Positions 57,536 to 64,000 of a stretch of 64,000 nucleotides of DNA are shown one piece after another. The translations under genes were made by a program, and so were the position numbers. A model generated the notes under the pieces. The model saw only the letters and a list, made by a program, of their open reading frames with translations, made no database searches and was not told the DNA's origin. Origin of the DNA: JAEUKA01 sp044228505 (GTDB taxonomy: Bacteria; Myxococcota_A; Polyangia; Palsa-1104; JAEUJZ01). The stretch is from contig JBGAUT010000017.1 of assembly GCA_044228505.1 (NCBI GenBank), positions 1-64,000 on the forward strand, in the 5' to 3' direction. The first letter of the stretch is position 1; each line of letters opens with the position of its first letter.

Positions 57536-58096
57536 ATGAAAAATACGTTCGTTGTTGCCGGTTGGTTATTTGCTTCGACCGTGATGGGTTGTGGCGGCGA
57601 GATGATGGAGCCTCTCCCGGTCAGCCCCCTCGACGGTCAGACCTGCGCGGGTTTCATCGACTCTGCTCCAAGCGGCGCAAACCAAGTAGAGGATGCACCC
57701 CTTCTGCAAGAAGCACTTGGCAAGAGCGGCGAAGGCAAGCTCTGTGCTGGCCGGGTGCTCGAAGCGATGCAATCGGTCGCGGTCTACCGAGTCTGGAACG
57801 CCGCCAAAGACTATACCGAATTTGGTCGCTGGTGGTCTCTTAGCAAGCCAATGGGCCCGGTCGAGCGCTATCGCACCGACAACGAGATTTGCCCAGAATG
57901 GAGTGATCTCAACCAGCTCACGGTGTGTAGTCTCAAAATCGGAGCCCACTTCGTGATGGGACCCGGACAGAGCGCGCAGTGCATGATGATGTCCTACGAC
58001 CGCTCGCCGATCAATCAGGTCTACATTCCCAATGACACCAGAGTCAGCAAAGTGTACGTCGAAAACTGCATGAGACTAGGGGCTTGGCCAAACTAG
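57536..58096 (+). CDS. Lipoprotein of unknown function
   Basis: 186 residues. The signal ends in the lipobox VMGC, followed by GGE and a short acidic/Pro linker. The mature domain has six further Cys (TCAG, LCAG, EICPEW, TVCSL, AQCMM, ENCMRL), consistent with disulfides, and aromatic-rich segments (DYTEFGRWWSLSKPMG). An AAAGGA sequence precedes the ATG. No family recognised. Transcribed away from the interrupted kinase gene. Confidence 0.65.
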   Translation: MKNTFVVAGWLFASTVMGCGGEMMEPLPVSPLDGQTCAGFIDSAPSGANQVEDAPLLQEALGKSGEGKLCAGRVLEAMQSVAVYRVWNAAKDYTEFGRWWSLSKPMGPVERYRTDNEICPEWSDLNQLTVCSLKIGAHFVMGPGQSAQCMMMSYDRSPINQVYIPNDTRVSKVYVENCMRLGAWPN

Positions 58097-58139
58097 GACT
58101 CGCTGGCGACGCAGTGCCTGCGAGACTTCATCGCGTGCA

Positions 58140-58838
58140 TTAGGTCGCCTTCCGGAGCGTCAAGTTGAACCGATGTGGACCGACGAGCGGATGCGCTCGA
58201 TCTGCACTGCTCTCAATCGGGAGGACTCCGTGAAAACGCAAGCGCGCTGGACCTCCCCACACCACAACGTCACCGTGATACAGACGCGTCCGACTCGGCC
58301 TATCGTTCCTACGTAACCCTCCGAACAAAAAGACGGCGTCCATCCCCAGCGATACAGAGACGATCGGAGCAGCGAAGTCGCGCTCATCTTTGTCCTGATG
58401 CAAAGACATTCGCGTACCCGGATCATAGCGGTTGATCAAACAGGAATCAGGGACAAATTTTGCATACCCAGCCTCGGCAGCGGCGCTCTGCGCCAAATCA
58501 AGGAACGATGCAGGGAGTGCCGGCCATGGGTAGCCCGACTCCGGATCGCAAGCTGCGTAACGATAACCCCGTCGATCCGACACCCAACCAACGGTTCCAC
58601 AGCTGGTCGTTCGCACCGACATTTTTTGTCCGCCGGGAGTACTCATCTGCCGAAGAGGAGCCTGGGTGACAACGCGTTCAACTTCACTCCACAGCGTCTG
58701 TGCGACACTGGTCGCAAAGCCCCGCAGCAACCAAGCCCCCTCTCCGAGAGACGCCACCTGCTGCCCACTCCCCTGCAGAGAAAAGGAATCTCTGCCTTGG
58801 GGGACAATCGGTGAATCAGGAAATAGCCGCAGTGTCAT
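58140..58838 (-). CDS. alkB: AlkB-type Fe(II)/2-oxoglutarate dioxygenase
   Basis: 232 residues from the ATG at 58838. Repairs N-alkylated bases (1-methyladenine, 3-methylcytosine) by oxidative demethylation. Iron ligands HxD in SLHQDKDERDF and the distal His in RFHGVLPI; the 2-oxoglutarate-binding Arg in HRFNLTLRKA at the end. INRYDPGTRM and VSVSLGMDAVFLFGG also match E. coli AlkB closely. Stand-alone gene, convergent with the lipoprotein at 57536 and divergent from the SnoaL-like gene; no ada-like neighbour. Confidence 0.93.
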   Translation of the reverse strand: MTLRLFPDSPIVPQGRDSFSLQGSGQQVASLGEGAWLLRGFATSVAQTLWSEVERVVTQAPLRQMSTPGGQKMSVRTTSCGTVGWVSDRRGYRYAACDPESGYPWPALPASFLDLAQSAAAEAGYAKFVPDSCLINRYDPGTRMSLHQDKDERDFAAPIVSVSLGMDAVFLFGGLRRNDRPSRTRLYHGDVVVWGGPARLRFHGVLPIESSADRAHPLVGPHRFNLTLRKAT

Positions 58839-58936
58839 CACGAGTCCTCTCACTCTACTGCAAAATCGGTTGCTGCATCAGAAAGGAAACTGCGTCAAGC
58901 TACTTGCCCTAAACCGGAATCCAAAGGAGCCCACCC

Positions 58937-59305
58937 ATGCCGGTCATTTCTACTGACGCTGCTCAGCGCTTCGCAAAGAGCTGGGTCGCAGCCTGGAATG
59001 CGCACGATCTCGACGCAATCCTGAGTCACTATACAGAGCACTTTCTGTTTTCTTCTCCACTCATCTGTCGCCTCGCGGACGTACCCAGCGGAACGTTGGT
59101 GGGCAAGCCCGCGATCCGTGACTACTGGACCCGCGGACTTTCGCTCTTTCCGAGCTTGCACTTCGAGCTGCTCCACGTGCTGTGCGGAATCGATTCACTG
59201 ACGCTAGTGTACCGAGGCCATCGCGGAGTCGTGGCCGAGGTATTTCATTTCAATCGGGAAGGACTCGTGGAAAAGGCCTTGGCCTGCTATGCCGAACCGC
59301 CGTAA
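58937..59305 (+). CDS. SnoaL-like / NTF2-fold protein
   Basis: 122 residues, typical single-domain size. SWVAAWNAHDLDAILSHYTE is the hallmark first helix of SnoaL/NTF2-like proteins; GTLVGKPAIRDYWTRGLSLF and VAEVFHFNREGLVEKALACY fit the rest of the cone-shaped fold. Members are isomerases, hydratases or ligand-binding proteins, so no specific activity can be given. 30 bp before the next gene, possibly co-transcribed. Confidence 0.8.
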   Translation: MPVISTDAAQRFAKSWVAAWNAHDLDAILSHYTEHFLFSSPLICRLADVPSGTLVGKPAIRDYWTRGLSLFPSLHFELLHVLCGIDSLTLVYRGHRGVVAEVFHFNREGLVEKALACYAEPP

Positions 59306-59335
59306 CTAGTTGCCAGGAACGCGAAAGAGATCGCC

Positions 59336-60745
59336 ATGACGAACCCAATTCCGCAACGTCAGAACCACCGTTCACGATCGCACTCCGTGTGGTCACGTAG
59401 GAGCATCCCTCTTGGAATCGGACTACTCGGGATGGCCTGTAGTCAGACGCTCCCAGAGATCGAACCGGAGGACTTTTGGGGAGCAACGCTCAGCGACGCC
59501 GATCAGTCTACCGATATGTCGAGTGTGAGTGATCTTTTGATGACTCCCGATCTCTCGAAATCGGAGACACCGATGTATCTGAACGGGTCTTTTGATGGCG
59601 GAAGTTCGCCATTCCGAACCTGGATTCTGGCGATGGACTTCGCTCGTGAGCTGAAGCGCACCTATGGGAAGAGATTCCCGATCACGTTCTTTCTAACCAC
59701 TGCATTCCTAGACAAGTCGGTAACCGGTTCGAGTGTCGGAACTGCAAAAAGTCAGGAGGAAATCCTGGTGCGAACCGCGCTCATTCAGCAAGCCGTAAAC
59801 GAAGGCCATGAAATCGCCAACCACACTGTGCGACACCTGGATGGCGGCGACGATGGCGGCAAGTGGACGTTGCCACAGTGGCGAACGGAGCTGCTCGAGT
59901 TCCAACGCCTGGTGACCCGAAATGTGTTTCAACCAGTGCTTGATGATTCGGGAGCGCCCGTGTTTCCACGTTGGCAACCGCTCTCGATGGCCCTCCCTCA
60001 TAGCGCAGGAGCCTCCTGTAGCGCTGTAGATCCATGCAATAGCGGACTTTCCTGTTTGTATGTCTCCAAGAGCATGGGTCTGTGCACGCAAGAATGTAAC
60101 CGTGATCTTGCGTGTCCCAGCGGCATGCACTGCGGCTATCCCGACATGACTGGTGCCACGCTGGAGTTTAAGGACATCTGTCTACCGCTGCCTCAGTTCC
60201 CGGTGGTCTACAAAGGACAGACTCTGTTCAGAGCCGATGGGACTCCCAACCTAAGCAATCCGCTGCTCCGACCCTATCGAGTGGTTGGTTTTCGAGCACC
60301 GTACTTGTCGACCAATGATGCCATGTACGACGCACTCAAAGAGCTAGGCTATGAATACGACAGTAGCGATGTCGCTCCTCCGGAGCCAGCGCAGATCAAG
60401 AACGGAATCTTCCAGTTTGCGCTGATGAAGATGCCGGGAATGGTCACCTACCCGATGGACTACAGCTATTACATTCGCGATACGGACCGAGCCACGATGA
60501 CTGCAGACTACCGATCAGGAATCGTGCAAGCCTACAAGCTAAGCCGGATGCCGTGGAACATTGGACACCATCTGCGCAACTACAAAGATGGGGTCTATTT
60601 CGAGGCGATGAAAGATGCCTTCCGCTTCGCAGCGGAGGGCTGTCCCGATGACAAGAACATGGGCCGCCCCCAGTGTCCGAACCTTGAACTGATTTCGTTT
60701 CGAGAGCTAGCCCAGAGACTATCTCCGCCAAGCCCAGCCCCCTAA
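59336..60745 (+). CDS. Polysaccharide-deacetylase-like lipoprotein with Cys-rich insert
   Basis: 469 residues with an RR-containing signal ending in the lipobox GMAC. NodB-type motifs: SFDGG where active enzymes have TFDDG (first Asp kept, second Asp replaced by Gly), EIANHTVRH (His-x3-His metal pair) and GFRAPYL (motif 3 Arg and Pro-Tyr). Between motifs 2 and 3 lies a ~60-residue insert (about 225-285) with ten Cys (CSAVDPCNSGLSC, LCTQECNRDLACP). Probably surface-located; a sugar-deacetylase role is plausible but the altered metal site leaves activity uncertain. Confidence 0.75.
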   Translation: MTNPIPQRQNHRSRSHSVWSRRSIPLGIGLLGMACSQTLPEIEPEDFWGATLSDADQSTDMSSVSDLLMTPDLSKSETPMYLNGSFDGGSSPFRTWILAMDFARELKRTYGKRFPITFFLTTAFLDKSVTGSSVGTAKSQEEILVRTALIQQAVNEGHEIANHTVRHLDGGDDGGKWTLPQWRTELLEFQRLVTRNVFQPVLDDSGAPVFPRWQPLSMALPHSAGASCSAVDPCNSGLSCLYVSKSMGLCTQECNRDLACPSGMHCGYPDMTGATLEFKDICLPLPQFPVVYKGQTLFRADGTPNLSNPLLRPYRVVGFRAPYLSTNDAMYDALKELGYEYDSSDVAPPEPAQIKNGIFQFALMKMPGMVTYPMDYSYYIRDTDRATMTADYRSGIVQAYKLSRMPWNIGHHLRNYKDGVYFEAMKDAFRFAAEGCPDDKNMGRPQCPNLELISFRELAQRLSPPSPAP

Positions 60746-60833
60746 ACACGCATGGCAGCAACTCGGACCGAGGCTACGGCCATCTCTAGGGTTTATGCCA
60801 AGTCAAAGACATGCTACGGTGCCACAAGTTGCG

Positions 60834-61895
60834 ATGAGCGAAGCAGCGCGCATAGGAGATACGATTGGCAAGGGCCGGTTCAAGCTGTTGAAAAGCTTGG
60901 GTCGTGGCACCTTCGGAGATGTCTACTTGGCGGAGTCGCTGGACACCCAAGCGACGGCTGGTCGGCGTGATGCGGTCATCAAGGTCTTGCATACCCAGTG
61001 GGCCAAGGTGCCCGAGGTCGTCGAGCGCTTCCGCCGTGAATCACTGGTCACGCAGAAGATCGATCATCCTCACGTAGCTCGGGTCTTTCTCCATGGTGAG
61101 CTAGACGATGGTGTGCCGTTTATCGCGATGGAATATCTGCCCGGCATTAGCCTCCGTGACCGACAAGAGGAAGGTGCTCTCAGCTACGAGGTCTCGATGG
61201 AGATCCTGATCAGCATCGCGGATGCACTGTCGGCGGCTCATCGGGCTGGCGTCGTACACCGCGACCTCAAACCGGAAAACATCCAGATCATCGAACGCAA
61301 CGGCAATCCAAATTATCCGGTTGTGCTCGACTTCGGAGTCGCCAAGTTTCTCGACGCTGCTGAGAAACTGACAATGACCGGTGCGCTACTCGGAACGCCT
61401 GCGTACATGTCTCCCGAGCAGTTTCGTGGCGAGAGCAACCTCGGTCCCCCGTCGGATATTTATGCACTTGGTGTGCTAGGTTACGAACTGCTATCGGGCC
61501 GACTACCTTTTACCGGTCGGACCTTTGCCGAGCTAGCGGTTGCTCACACCACGCAGCCCGCGCCGCTGCTACCAAATGTTCCGTCCGCGCTCACCGACCT
61601 GTTCGAGCGATTGCTCGCGAAAGAGCCACAGCGACGACCTCGGGCCGAGCTACTGATGCAAAGCCTGCGCAGCATCAAGGAAGGCGCGCCGCCCCCGAAG
61701 ATGCCGGAGGTCTTTATCGATCCCTACGCAGCAACGGGAAGGCTTGATGAGGCGGTACGCACCGCAGTCATCAGCCAAGCGGCGATGGAAAAAAAGCTCC
61801 AGAGGAGACAGCAGCTCTTTACGATCCTGCTCGCCGGGACCGTGTTCGTTTTCACTTGCGCGATCGCCGTTGCCATCTACATGTTTTTGCTCTAG
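60834..61895 (+). CDS. Tail-anchored Ser/Thr protein kinase
   Basis: 353 residues from the ATG at 60834; an ATG at 60795 is possible. Kinase domain about 10-275: LGRGTFGDVYLAES, VIKVLH, VVHRDLKPENI, VLDFGVAKF, GTPAYMSPEQFRGES. The last ~20 residues are one membrane helix (LFTILLAGTVFVFTCAIAVA) and a very short end, so there is no extracytoplasmic sensor domain. A kinase of this type usually takes its signal in the cytoplasm or from a membrane partner. 18 bp before the AI-2E-type permease gene. Confidence 0.92.
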   Translation: MSEAARIGDTIGKGRFKLLKSLGRGTFGDVYLAESLDTQATAGRRDAVIKVLHTQWAKVPEVVERFRRESLVTQKIDHPHVARVFLHGELDDGVPFIAMEYLPGISLRDRQEEGALSYEVSMEILISIADALSAAHRAGVVHRDLKPENIQIIERNGNPNYPVVLDFGVAKFLDAAEKLTMTGALLGTPAYMSPEQFRGESNLGPPSDIYALGVLGYELLSGRLPFTGRTFAELAVAHTTQPAPLLPNVPSALTDLFERLLAKEPQRRPRAELLMQSLRSIKEGAPPPKMPEVFIDPYAATGRLDEAVRTAVISQAAMEKKLQRRQQLFTILLAGTVFVFTCAIAVAIYMFLL

Positions 61896-61913
61896 CCGTC
61901 CGAGGCGAACCCC

Positions 61914-63062
61914 ATGCTCGATGATCGCCGTCTGAGCCTACTGCTCTTCCGGGTGCTCTGTTACCTAGTGCTGCTCGTCATCGCCTGGTCGGTGCTGTCC
62001 CGATTGTCGCTGGTGCTGACCCCAGTATCGGTGGCGCTGGTGCTCGCGTTCCTTCTAAACCCATCGGTAACGGCGCTGGAACGACGAAAAGTGCCACGCT
62101 GGTTGGCCGTCGGCGTGATGCTGCTGATCATGCTTGGGCTGCTGACGGCGGTAAGCCTGACCATCCCCTATCTCGTCCGCAGCGAAATCGAGCGATTCTC
62201 GGCACAGCTCCCCAGCTATCAAGGGCTGATTGATCGCAAGCTGCTGCCGCTACTGAGCAAAATTTTCAAGTACCGAGCCACCAGCATCGGCGACTGGCTG
62301 AAGCTGTTGACCACACAGCTAACCGACTGGGTACGCGGAGCCATGGGGCAGATCTCAGATGCACTGGGCACGGCCATCCTGAGCGTCGCCGGTCTGTTTA
62401 AGTACCTGGTCGCAGTACTGCTCGTGCCGGTTTTCACGGTGTCATTTCTAATGGACATGCCGACGATCGGGGAGAACCTGCGGGTGCTCATCCCACCTCG
62501 GCATCAGCCGCTCATCGTTGAGATCATGGATGACATCTACGGTGCCCTTGGAAGCTGGTTACGAGGACAGCTGACGGTGATGATCATCCAGGCCGCGCTG
62601 TACTCGGTCGGCCTATCGATAGCGGGCATTCCCTTGGCGATCTTCATCGGTTGCACAGCGGGGCTGCTGGCATTTGTGCCCTATGTTGGGGTGCTGATTG
62701 GTCTGCTTTCCGCCCTGCTGGTCGCACTGCTAGAGGTGTCGACGGCGGGAGCGACGCCGATCCTCGGAGTGCTAGCGACCTTTGGCGCAGTCCAGCTTCT
62801 CGACGCACTGCTCATTACACCCCGTGCCGTGGGTGGACGTATCGGACTGTCGGCGGTCGGCGTCATCTTCGCGCTGTCGCTCGGAGGTAGCCTGCTCGGA
62901 TATTCTGGACTCCTGCTTGCGGTCCCGGCAGCAGCGGTACTCAAAGCCTTGTGGCCCAGGCTCAAAGCCGCCTACACTAGCACCGCGTTTTACCGAAGCG
63001 AGCCGGCCGGATCTGCCGTCGCAGCAAAGGCCCCGCCCAGCAGCGAGAGCCAAAATCAATGA
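61914..63062 (+). CDS. AI-2E/PerM-family transporter
   Basis: 382 residues, seven to eight helices: early pairs (about 10-45 and 62-88), an amphipathic stretch (about 95-150), then the conserved C-terminal block with FLMDMPTIGENLRVLIPP, GSWLRGQLTVMIIQAALYSV, LLAFVPYVGVLIGLL and the motif LITPRAVGGRIGLSAVGVIF. Family members export autoinducer-2 or act as Na+/H+ antiporters or other carriers; which applies cannot be decided. Its stop overlaps the enoyl-CoA hydratase start (ATGA). Confidence 0.88.
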   Translation: MLDDRRLSLLLFRVLCYLVLLVIAWSVLSRLSLVLTPVSVALVLAFLLNPSVTALERRKVPRWLAVGVMLLIMLGLLTAVSLTIPYLVRSEIERFSAQLPSYQGLIDRKLLPLLSKIFKYRATSIGDWLKLLTTQLTDWVRGAMGQISDALGTAILSVAGLFKYLVAVLLVPVFTVSFLMDMPTIGENLRVLIPPRHQPLIVEIMDDIYGALGSWLRGQLTVMIIQAALYSVGLSIAGIPLAIFIGCTAGLLAFVPYVGVLIGLLSALLVALLEVSTAGATPILGVLATFGAVQLLDALLITPRAVGGRIGLSAVGVIFALSLGGSLLGYSGLLLAVPAAAVLKALWPRLKAAYTSTAFYRSEPAGSAVAAKAPPSSESQNQ

Positions 63063-63874
63063 ACACCGATCAGAGTCAAACCCCCACAGGCGAGCTTCTT
63101 GTATCGACCCAAGGAGCGATTCGCGTCCTGGCAATGAACCGTCCGCAGACCAAAAACGGACTCACCCTCGAACTGTTGAGTGGTCTCGTCGAAGAACTGA
63201 AGGCTGCTGGGTCTGATGAAACCATTCGGGCCGTCGTCCTAACGGGCCGTGGTGAAGCATTCTCATCAGGTCTCGATTTCAGAGCGGCGATGCACCTGAT
63301 TCAGGCAGGCGGTCCCGACTTTGCCGAGCAAACCGAACATCGGATGCGCAACCACTTCCACGCTGCGATCCGCGCTCTGACCTCACTATCGAAACCGGTG
63401 ATCGCATTTCTTGACGGGGTGGCCGCTGGCTTCGGCTGCGATTTGGCCCTGGCTTGTGATCTTCGCGTCGGAACCAAGCGGTCTCGCTTTGGGGAGATTT
63501 TCATCAAGCGAGGCCTAATGCCTGACGGTGGTGGCACCTATACCCTGCCCCGTCTTATCGGCCTTGGTCGCGCTTTTGAGATGATGTTGACCGGTGACAT
63601 CGTCGAGGCTGAAGAAGCGCAGCGGATCGGCCTACTCAATCGCATCGTCGATTCAGAAGCGGATGCCATGGCCTTTGCCGAACGCATCGCTGCTGGTCCA
63701 CCTCTGGTCATGGCCGAAATCAAGCACGCGCTGTACGCCGGACTCGGAAACACGTTTGATGCGGCACTCGAAAATGAAGTACGCGGCCAACTGAAGCTGC
63801 TCCGCTCACAAGACTTCATTGAAGGCGTCAGTGCCTTTCTGATGAAGCGCCCACCGCAGTTTTCCGGAAAGTAG
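63059..63874 (+). CDS. Enoyl-CoA hydratase/isomerase family protein
   Basis: 271 residues, normal crotonase length. Oxyanion-hole segments are GRGEAFSSGLDFRAAM and VAAGFGCDLALACDLRVGTK; the region RFGEIFIKRGLMPDGGGTYT with LPRLIG follows, with Asp in the second catalytic position (classical hydratases have Glu there or nearby). Likely hydrates or isomerises an acyl-CoA; substrate unknown. Translationally coupled to the AI-2E-type permease gene. Confidence 0.88.
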   Translation: MNTDQSQTPTGELLVSTQGAIRVLAMNRPQTKNGLTLELLSGLVEELKAAGSDETIRAVVLTGRGEAFSSGLDFRAAMHLIQAGGPDFAEQTEHRMRNHFHAAIRALTSLSKPVIAFLDGVAAGFGCDLALACDLRVGTKRSRFGEIFIKRGLMPDGGGTYTLPRLIGLGRAFEMMLTGDIVEAEEAQRIGLLNRIVDSEADAMAFAERIAAGPPLVMAEIKHALYAGLGNTFDAALENEVRGQLKLLRSQDFIEGVSAFLMKRPPQFSGK

Positions 63875-63886
63875 TCCGCGCCTCCG

Positions 63887-64000
63887 TCACATGGTGGGCG
63901 CGTCCAGGCAGGGCGGACGCATCAGCGCGGGTGGGAGCTGCGAACCGGGCAAAATGCGTCGCAAGTACCCGTAGTCGGTATCGCAAAATACCGCTGGCCC
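63887..64000 (-). CDS. C-terminal end of an unidentified protein (runs off window)
   Basis: Leftward frame open from the window edge to TGA at 63889-63887, ending AVFCDTDYGYLRRILPGSQL then PPALMRPPCLDAPTM. The composition is protein-like and the position, convergent with the hydratase gene, is typical for this densely packed region. Only 37 residues are visible, so no identity is offered. Confidence 0.4.
   Translation of the reverse strand, partial: GPAVFCDTDYGYLRRILPGSQLPPALMRPPCLDAPTM

Noticed and set aside
1..64000. CRISPR arrays, rRNA, tRNA and riboswitches
   Set aside because: Scanned by eye without finding regularly spaced repeats or conserved RNA cores; small RNAs cannot be excluded without covariance models.

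Overview
The window looks like part of a member of the Myxococcota (former Deltaproteobacteria), probably a draft or metagenome-derived assembly because a run of ten N lies at 283-292. The lineage call is an inference from gene content. It rests on several Hanks-type Ser/Thr kinases (one with an FHA domain, one with a PEGA domain), two secreted proteins with MYXO-CTERM-like tails, an OmpA protein with thrombospondin type-3 repeats, an IgGFc-binding-type lipoprotein, a DUF1592/DUF1552 pair, and many lipoproteins with Asp/Pro/Gly-rich linkers. Coding density is high and no rRNA, tRNA or CRISPR array was seen.

Layout. 1-9.7 kb: envelope genes (Cys-rich lipoprotein fragment, Gly-rich MYXO-CTERM protein, OmpA/TSP3 protein), a MacAB/Lol-type export operon (membrane fusion protein, FtsX-type permease, ATPase) followed by a GNAT acetyltransferase, and a second MYXO-CTERM protein. 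9.7-14.4 kb: a degenerate PP2C-like protein, a small membrane protein, ndk, an M28 peptidase and a lipoprotein. 14.8-21.2 kb: a translationally coupled operon with an Npt1/2-like carrier, a heterodimeric ABC exporter (one half with a degenerate catalytic site) and a UbiB-type kinase. 21.2-29 kb: an IgGFc-binding-type lipoprotein, an exported FAM20-like kinase beside an exported thioredoxin-TPR protein, a low-complexity protein and an LtaS-type sulfatase-fold membrane enzyme. 29-32.4 kb: the DUF1592-DUF1552 pair. 32.4-39.8 kb: a seven-gene leftward run (hemF, dicarboxylate symporter, CsgG-like protein, unknown exported protein, 2Fe-2S ferredoxin, HU-like protein, FHA kinase). 39.9-42.5 kb: mtnP, a PfkB kinase and a TrmH-type methyltransferase. 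42.4-47.9 kb: a KGG stress protein, a divergent Lgt, a two-component pair of NtrC type and an inorganic pyrophosphatase.

47.8-57.3 kb holds the most striking structure. A Ser/Thr kinase gene is cut in two, exactly inside its HRDxKPEN catalytic loop, by 8,128 bp of DNA. The insertion is flanked by a perfect 9-bp direct repeat, and removing it with one repeat copy restores one in-frame 428-codon kinase. The insert carries two large leftward genes: a Tat-signal-bearing, lipoprotein-like fusion of EutB and EutC (ethanolamine ammonia-lyase), and a 1417-residue CotH-kinase/lamin-tail lipoprotein. No transposase is recognisable in it.

57.5-64 kb: a lipoprotein of unknown function, AlkB, a SnoaL-like protein, a polysaccharide-deacetylase-like lipoprotein, a tail-anchored Ser/Thr kinase, an AI-2E/PerM-type permease, an enoyl-CoA hydratase and the 3' end of a further leftward gene. 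The recurring theme is surface and envelope biology: exported lipoproteins, export machinery, the lipoprotein-modifying enzyme Lgt, secreted kinase folds and kinase signalling.
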